Origin: Candidatus Gastranaerophilales bacterium
GTDB taxonomy: Bacteria; Cyanobacteriota; Vampirovibrionia; Gastranaerophilales; Gastranaerophilaceae
Assembly: GCA_944322675.1 (NCBI GenBank)
Contig: CALUPO010000001.1
Span: 62,001-126,000 of the forward strand
DNA length: 64,000 bases
Reading direction: 5' to 3'
The notes beneath the pieces were generated by a model, which worked only from the letters and a program-made list of their open reading frames with translations, did no database searches and was not told the DNA's origin. Shown here one piece after another: positions 60,324-64,000 of this stretch; the stretch's first letter is position 1, and every line of letters begins with the position of its first letter. The translations under genes and the position numbers were made by a program.

Positions 60324-61772
60324 TTGGACTCAAATAAATCAAAGAGAATAAAATCAGATAAAAAAATACAAGAGACATATGCACCAATACTGGAGGCTAT
60401 AAAGCGTTCATCATCAAATGGTGGTTCAATACAGTTTCATATTCCGGGTCATACAAAAGGTGTTGGTGTATTACCTGATTTTAAAGCGTTGCTTGACAAA
60501 TATGGTGCAGCGGCTTTAGATTCAACTGATGAATTTGAAAATATAGGTACACTTCATCCTCCAACAGGACCTATAAAAGAAGCACAAGAACTAGCAGCAA
60601 AAGCATTTGGTGCAAAGGAGTCGTTTTTTCTTTTAAATGGTTCCTCTATTGGTAATATGGCTTTGGCACTTACACTTATTAAACCAAATGATAAAGTTTT
60701 AATAGGTCGTAATTGTCATCGTTCTATTGTTACAGGTATGATTATGTCAAGTGCAAATCCTATTTGGATTGCCCCTAAAAAACATGAAAAATATTCTATT
60801 TGGGGTGAAATAACGCCTCAAGATGTAAAAAATCAACTTGAAGCAAACCCGGATATAAAACTTGTCTGGATTACAAGCCCAACGTATGAAGGGATTGTTT
60901 CTGATGTAAAGGCAATATCAAGTATTTGTAAAAGTTACAATATACCATTAATTGTTGATGAAGCACATGGTTGTTTATGGAACTTTAGCCCGAAACTTCC
61001 AACATCAGCATTGCACTTAGGAGCATCCGCTGTTGTTCATTCAATGCATAAAACGGGTGGTAGTTTTTCTCAAAGTTCGATATTACATGTTTCAAAAGAT
61101 AGCATTATTAATGTTGAAAAATTAAAACATAACTTAAGACTTCTTCATACGACAAGTCCATCTATTCTATTACTTGCAAGTATTGATGCAGCACGTGCAT
61201 ATTTGGAAAGTGAAAGTGGTAAAAAGTTAATCGATAATGCAATTGATAATGCTATGTATGTACGACAAGAATTAAAACATTATGAAAATGTTCATATTTT
61301 ATCCAATAATAATGATTTTAAAATTGACCCTACTAAATTATATATTACAATTGATGGATTTTCAGGTGCAAGATTAGAAACAATTTTAAAAACAGAGTTT
61401 AATATTGAAATTGAATCTACAACGGATTATGGTTTTTTAGCTCTTTTAAATATAGGGAATAATTTTAATGAAGTAAAATATTTTGTTGAATCACTAAAGA
61501 AAATTGCAACATCAAATTATCATGATATTTCTTATATGGAAAAGTTAAAATTTATGCCTCTTTTAACACCAACGATTAAAATGACACCTAGAGAAGCTTT
61601 TTATATGGAAAGTGAAAAGGTTAGTCTTGAAAATTCTGTTGGTCGCATTTCATCTGAAATTATTGCAGAGTGTCCACCGGGGATTTTTATTCTTGTACCC
61701 GGAGAGCTTATAACAGAAGCTCATTTGCCATATTTAAGAAAATACAAAGAAATTAGTGTGCTAAAAGATTAA
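60324..61772 (+). CDS. Orn/Lys/Arg decarboxylase family protein
   Basis: The 482-residue PLP enzyme has the family signatures FHIPGHTKGVG near 38-48, STDEFENIGTLHPPTGPIKE near 67-86, VDEAHG with Asp212/His215, and the PLP lysine Lys243 in HSMHKTGGSFSQSS; the C-terminal domain includes CPPGIFILVPGELITEAHLP. It decarboxylates a basic amino acid (lysine, ornithine or arginine) to a diamine or agmatine; specificity is not readable. The start is TTG at 60324, with GGGAAAAG upstream. It lacks the N-terminal receiver-like wing domain of the E. coli enzymes. Confidence 0.9.
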   Translation: MDSNKSKRIKSDKKIQETYAPILEAIKRSSSNGGSIQFHIPGHTKGVGVLPDFKALLDKYGAAALDSTDEFENIGTLHPPTGPIKEAQELAAKAFGAKESFFLLNGSSIGNMALALTLIKPNDKVLIGRNCHRSIVTGMIMSSANPIWIAPKKHEKYSIWGEITPQDVKNQLEANPDIKLVWITSPTYEGIVSDVKAISSICKSYNIPLIVDEAHGCLWNFSPKLPTSALHLGASAVVHSMHKTGGSFSQSSILHVSKDSIINVEKLKHNLRLLHTTSPSILLLASIDAARAYLESESGKKLIDNAIDNAMYVRQELKHYENVHILSNNNDFKIDPTKLYITIDGFSGARLETILKTEFNIEIESTTDYGFLALLNIGNNFNEVKYFVESLKKIATSNYHDISYMEKLKFMPLLTPTIKMTPREAFYMESEKVSLENSVGRISSEIIAECPPGIFILVPGELITEAHLPYLRKYKEISVLKD

Positions 61773-61808
61773 TTAATTTACGTATAAAATTGTTATGTAA
61801 CACTTTTA

Positions 61809-63050
61809 CTATTTTCTCAAATCACTTGCAAGTTTATGGGCACAAAGACCTTCCATTCCTGCTATTACTGAAGCAGCTTTTGCAAGGTGTCGAGCATTTA
61901 AACGGCTTGACATTTGATATGTTTGCACTTTAACATAGTCAAAAACAGACAATCCGCCTGTGTATTTTGCAACACCATTTGTTGGAAGTGTATGATTTGT
62001 TCCGGATATGTAATCTCCAAAGACTTCCGCTGAGTAATTTCCTATAAATAAAGAGCCATAATTTTTGAATAGATGAAATTTATCTTTTGCTTTATCAATG
62101 CATAATTCTAAATGTTCAGGAGCTTTTTTATTAGCAATAATGATAGCTTCTTCGAGGTTATTACAAATAATGCATGTTGATTTCTTATATGATTCAATAG
62201 CTATTTCTTTAGTAGGTAAAATCTTTAACATTTCATTTGCAATTTTATTAACTTCATTAGCTATTTTAACATCAAAAGTAATTAAAATAGCTCGTGCATC
62301 AAGGTCATGCTCACATTGTGAAAGCATATCGGCTGCTACAAATTCAGGATTAGATGTATCATCCGCTATAATCATAACTTCCGAAGGACCAGCTAAAAAA
62401 TCAATACCACATACTCCATAAACTTCTTTTTTAGCAGCTGTTACATATTTATTTCCGGGGCCAACTATTTTATTTACTTTTTTTATGCTCTCTGTTCCAT
62501 AAGCAGCAGCTGCAATAGCTTGTACACCACCTATTTTATATATTTTATCAGCACCTGATAAGTGAGCGGCAACAATAGTTTCAGATTTTATTTTTGGTGA
62601 AAAGGCCAAAATCCTTTCAACTTTTGCAACTTTTGCAGGGATAATAGTCATTATTGCACTTGAAGGAAGAGGATAATTGCCGCCTGGTATATAGCATCCA
62701 ACTGATTCAATCGGGATAATTCTATGCCCTAGTTTACACCCGTATATTTTTGTATCAAGTTTTTTCAAACTTTTTAATTGTCTTTTGGCAAAAGTTCTTA
62801 CATTTTTTATAGCTTTTTTTATAGCTTTTATTTTTTCGTCACTTACTAATTTATACGCATTTTCAATTTCATCCTGAGACACTTCAAAATTATCAAAATA
62901 ACATTTATCAAAAAGCTGGCAATATTTCTTTACAGCTTTATCACCATTTTGCTTTACATCATTTATTATATTTTTGACATTTTCTTCAATATTATAATCA
63001 AAAGTATCATAGAATTTATCGTCAAGTTCACTATATTGTATAATATTCAT
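61809..63050 (-). CDS. hisD: Histidinol dehydrogenase
   Basis: The 413-residue enzyme oxidises histidinol to histidine in two NAD steps. It has PIESVGCYIPGGNYPLPSSA near 113-132, KIVGPGNKYVTAAKKEVYG, GIDFLAGPSEVMIIADDTSN and the zinc/catalytic region LSQCEHDLDARA. The other his genes are not nearby. AAGAGAAAAAT lies before the ATG. Confidence 0.96.
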   Translation of the reverse strand: MNIIQYSELDDKFYDTFDYNIEENVKNIINDVKQNGDKAVKKYCQLFDKCYFDNFEVSQDEIENAYKLVSDEKIKAIKKAIKNVRTFAKRQLKSLKKLDTKIYGCKLGHRIIPIESVGCYIPGGNYPLPSSAIMTIIPAKVAKVERILAFSPKIKSETIVAAHLSGADKIYKIGGVQAIAAAAYGTESIKKVNKIVGPGNKYVTAAKKEVYGVCGIDFLAGPSEVMIIADDTSNPEFVAADMLSQCEHDLDARAILITFDVKIANEVNKIANEMLKILPTKEIAIESYKKSTCIICNNLEEAIIIANKKAPEHLELCIDKAKDKFHLFKNYGSLFIGNYSAEVFGDYISGTNHTLPTNGVAKYTGGLSVFDYVKVQTYQMSSRLNARHLAKAASVIAGMEGLCAHKLASDLRK

Positions 63051-63197
63051 TATTTTTCTCTTTTATTTTAATATTTTTAAATATTTTCTTACTAATTATA
63101 ACATGTGATAAATTTTTTATTTTAACATTGTATAATTATCTAAAAGATAGTATAGATTATATGAGTCAAAAATAAAGGCAGTATTTTAATTTAAAAA

Positions 63198-64000
63198 TTA
63201 TACAACTGATATATTAAGACGTGTTTCGTTATCGATACGTTGTTTTAAAGCACCTGTTGGTAAATAATAAGGTGTAACGGTCATTATTTTTGCAGCAATA
63301 TCAGGATAATAGTAAATAAATCTTAATTCACTATCTGTTAAAGGTCTTTGAGTGTGAACGTTTGCATAACGACATAATTCCAAAATATTTCGAGCTTCAT
63401 CTTCATCATGAAATTCAAGTTCTAAATTTTCGTATACATTTCTAAATCCTTTGATACCGCCATATTCACCTGTTGTGATCATACGTCCTGTTTCAATAAT
63501 TTCAGGTTCTCCCCTGCCTAATTCTTCAAAATCGTATAATTCATAATTTCTGCGATCTTTTAAAGCTCCGTCTGCATGTATGCCTGATTCGTGAGCAAAT
63601 GCGTTATCACCAACTGCCACTTGATTTATGGGTATATCCAGATGAAAAGCATAAGCAGTGTATTTTGCAAGTTTCCACGCTTTTGATAAGTCAATTTGTG
63701 GATCTATTTTATATTTATCTTTAAATCCTGATGATTTCATAACTGATAACAAGCATGAAACTAAATCTGCATTTCCCGCACGTTCTCCCATGCCATTTAT
63801 TGCTGTATTAATATAAGCATCAACTCCTGCATCAATTGCTGCTTTTGCTCCCATAACAGAACACCCGACAGCCATACCCAGATCATTGTGAAAATGCAAT
63901 TCAATATCCATTTTTGTTTCTTTGGCAATTGTATAAATTCTATCATAAGCGGTAAACGGATCATCAAATCCTAAAGTATCACAATAGCGAAACCTTTGTG
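63198..64000 (-). CDS. LeuA/homocitrate-synthase-like acyltransferase, 5' part outside the window
   Basis: The frame is open to the right edge (translation before the Met at 63911 reads RYCDTLGFDDPFTAYDRIYT), so the gene continues beyond 64000. The visible part has a TIM-barrel segment with the metal-binding HFHNDLGMA, NGMGERAGNADLVSCLL, and GDNAFAHESGIHADG of the isopropylmalate/homocitrate/citramalate synthase family. The C-terminal part (GRGEPEIIETGRMITTGEYG) deviates from typical LeuA and lacks the LeuA regulatory domain, so homocitrate- or citramalate-like specificity is possible. Confidence 0.85.
   Translation of the reverse strand, partial: QRFRYCDTLGFDDPFTAYDRIYTIAKETKMDIELHFHNDLGMAVGCSVMGAKAAIDAGVDAYINTAINGMGERAGNADLVSCLLSVMKSSGFKDKYKIDPQIDLSKAWKLAKYTAYAFHLDIPINQVAVGDNAFAHESGIHADGALKDRRNYELYDFEELGRGEPEIIETGRMITTGEYGGIKGFRNVYENLELEFHDEDEARNILELCRYANVHTQRPLTDSELRFIYYYPDIAAKIMTVTPYYLPTGALKQRIDNETRLNISVV

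Overview
This is an A+T-rich, gene-dense window from a Gram-negative-type bacterium. It carries lpxI and lpxB (lipid A synthesis), a family 9 glycosyltransferase, a usher-like outer membrane protein, fliW-csrA, a 2-oxoacid:ferredoxin oxidoreductase, ATP-type PEP carboxykinase and the rpmG-tRNA(Trp)-secE-nusG-rplK-rplA block. The mix of LPS genes, flagellar regulators, anaerobic KOR-type metabolism and many Asn/Lys-rich orphan proteins fits the Gastranaerophilales/Vampirovibrionia (Melainabacteria, the non-photosynthetic sister group of Cyanobacteria). That placement is an inference from gene content, not proven here.

Layout. 1-3102: end of an unknown gene, fliW-csrA-TPR, a secreted M48-like peptidase and a frame-disrupted exported protein. 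3108-4400: a large non-coding element with terminal inverted repeats. 4409-7399 (minus): ybaB-recR, gene remnants and two orphan proteins. 7650-14709: clpB, pckA, an orphan membrane protein, a small XRE regulator and an orphan NarL-type response regulator. 15053-17571: translation and transcription block. 17631-20059 (minus): an FkbM-type methyltransferase and folC. 20287-25705: a likely co-transcribed run of radical SAM protein, HAD phosphatase, class III aminotransferase, alpha/beta hydrolase with a Cys nucleophile, membrane protein and purD. 25716-27074: a second large element of the same repeat family. 27207-36496: rhodanese, TOPRIM protein, cysteine-protease-like protein, uvrB, orphan proteins and a zinc-protease-like protein. 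36607-39297: four-subunit 2-oxoacid:ferredoxin oxidoreductase. 39328-47733: second response regulator, lepA, CxxC protein, glycosyltransferase, winged-helix regulator, exported protein, GGDEF/HD-GYP protein and rpsT. 47788-54509 (minus): a divergent chaperone-usher-like pilus locus. 54691-60224: orphan proteins, lpxI-lpxB and a zinc-ribbon protein. 60324-64000: Orn/Lys/Arg decarboxylase, hisD and a 5'-truncated leuA/homocitrate-synthase-like gene.

The strongest candidates for something undescribed are: (i) a family of elements ending in about 20-bp inverted repeats, present as 54-55-bp palindromes and as two 1.3-1.4-kb mosaics with hairpins that covary between copies and G-quadruplex motifs, usually lying a few bases after stop codons; (ii) an N-terminal S/Y-F-G-type motif shared by otherwise unrelated proteins without signal peptides; (iii) a chaperone-usher-type pilus locus far from the classical ones; (iv) several promoters placed so that the transcript would start at or within about 3 bases of the start codon.
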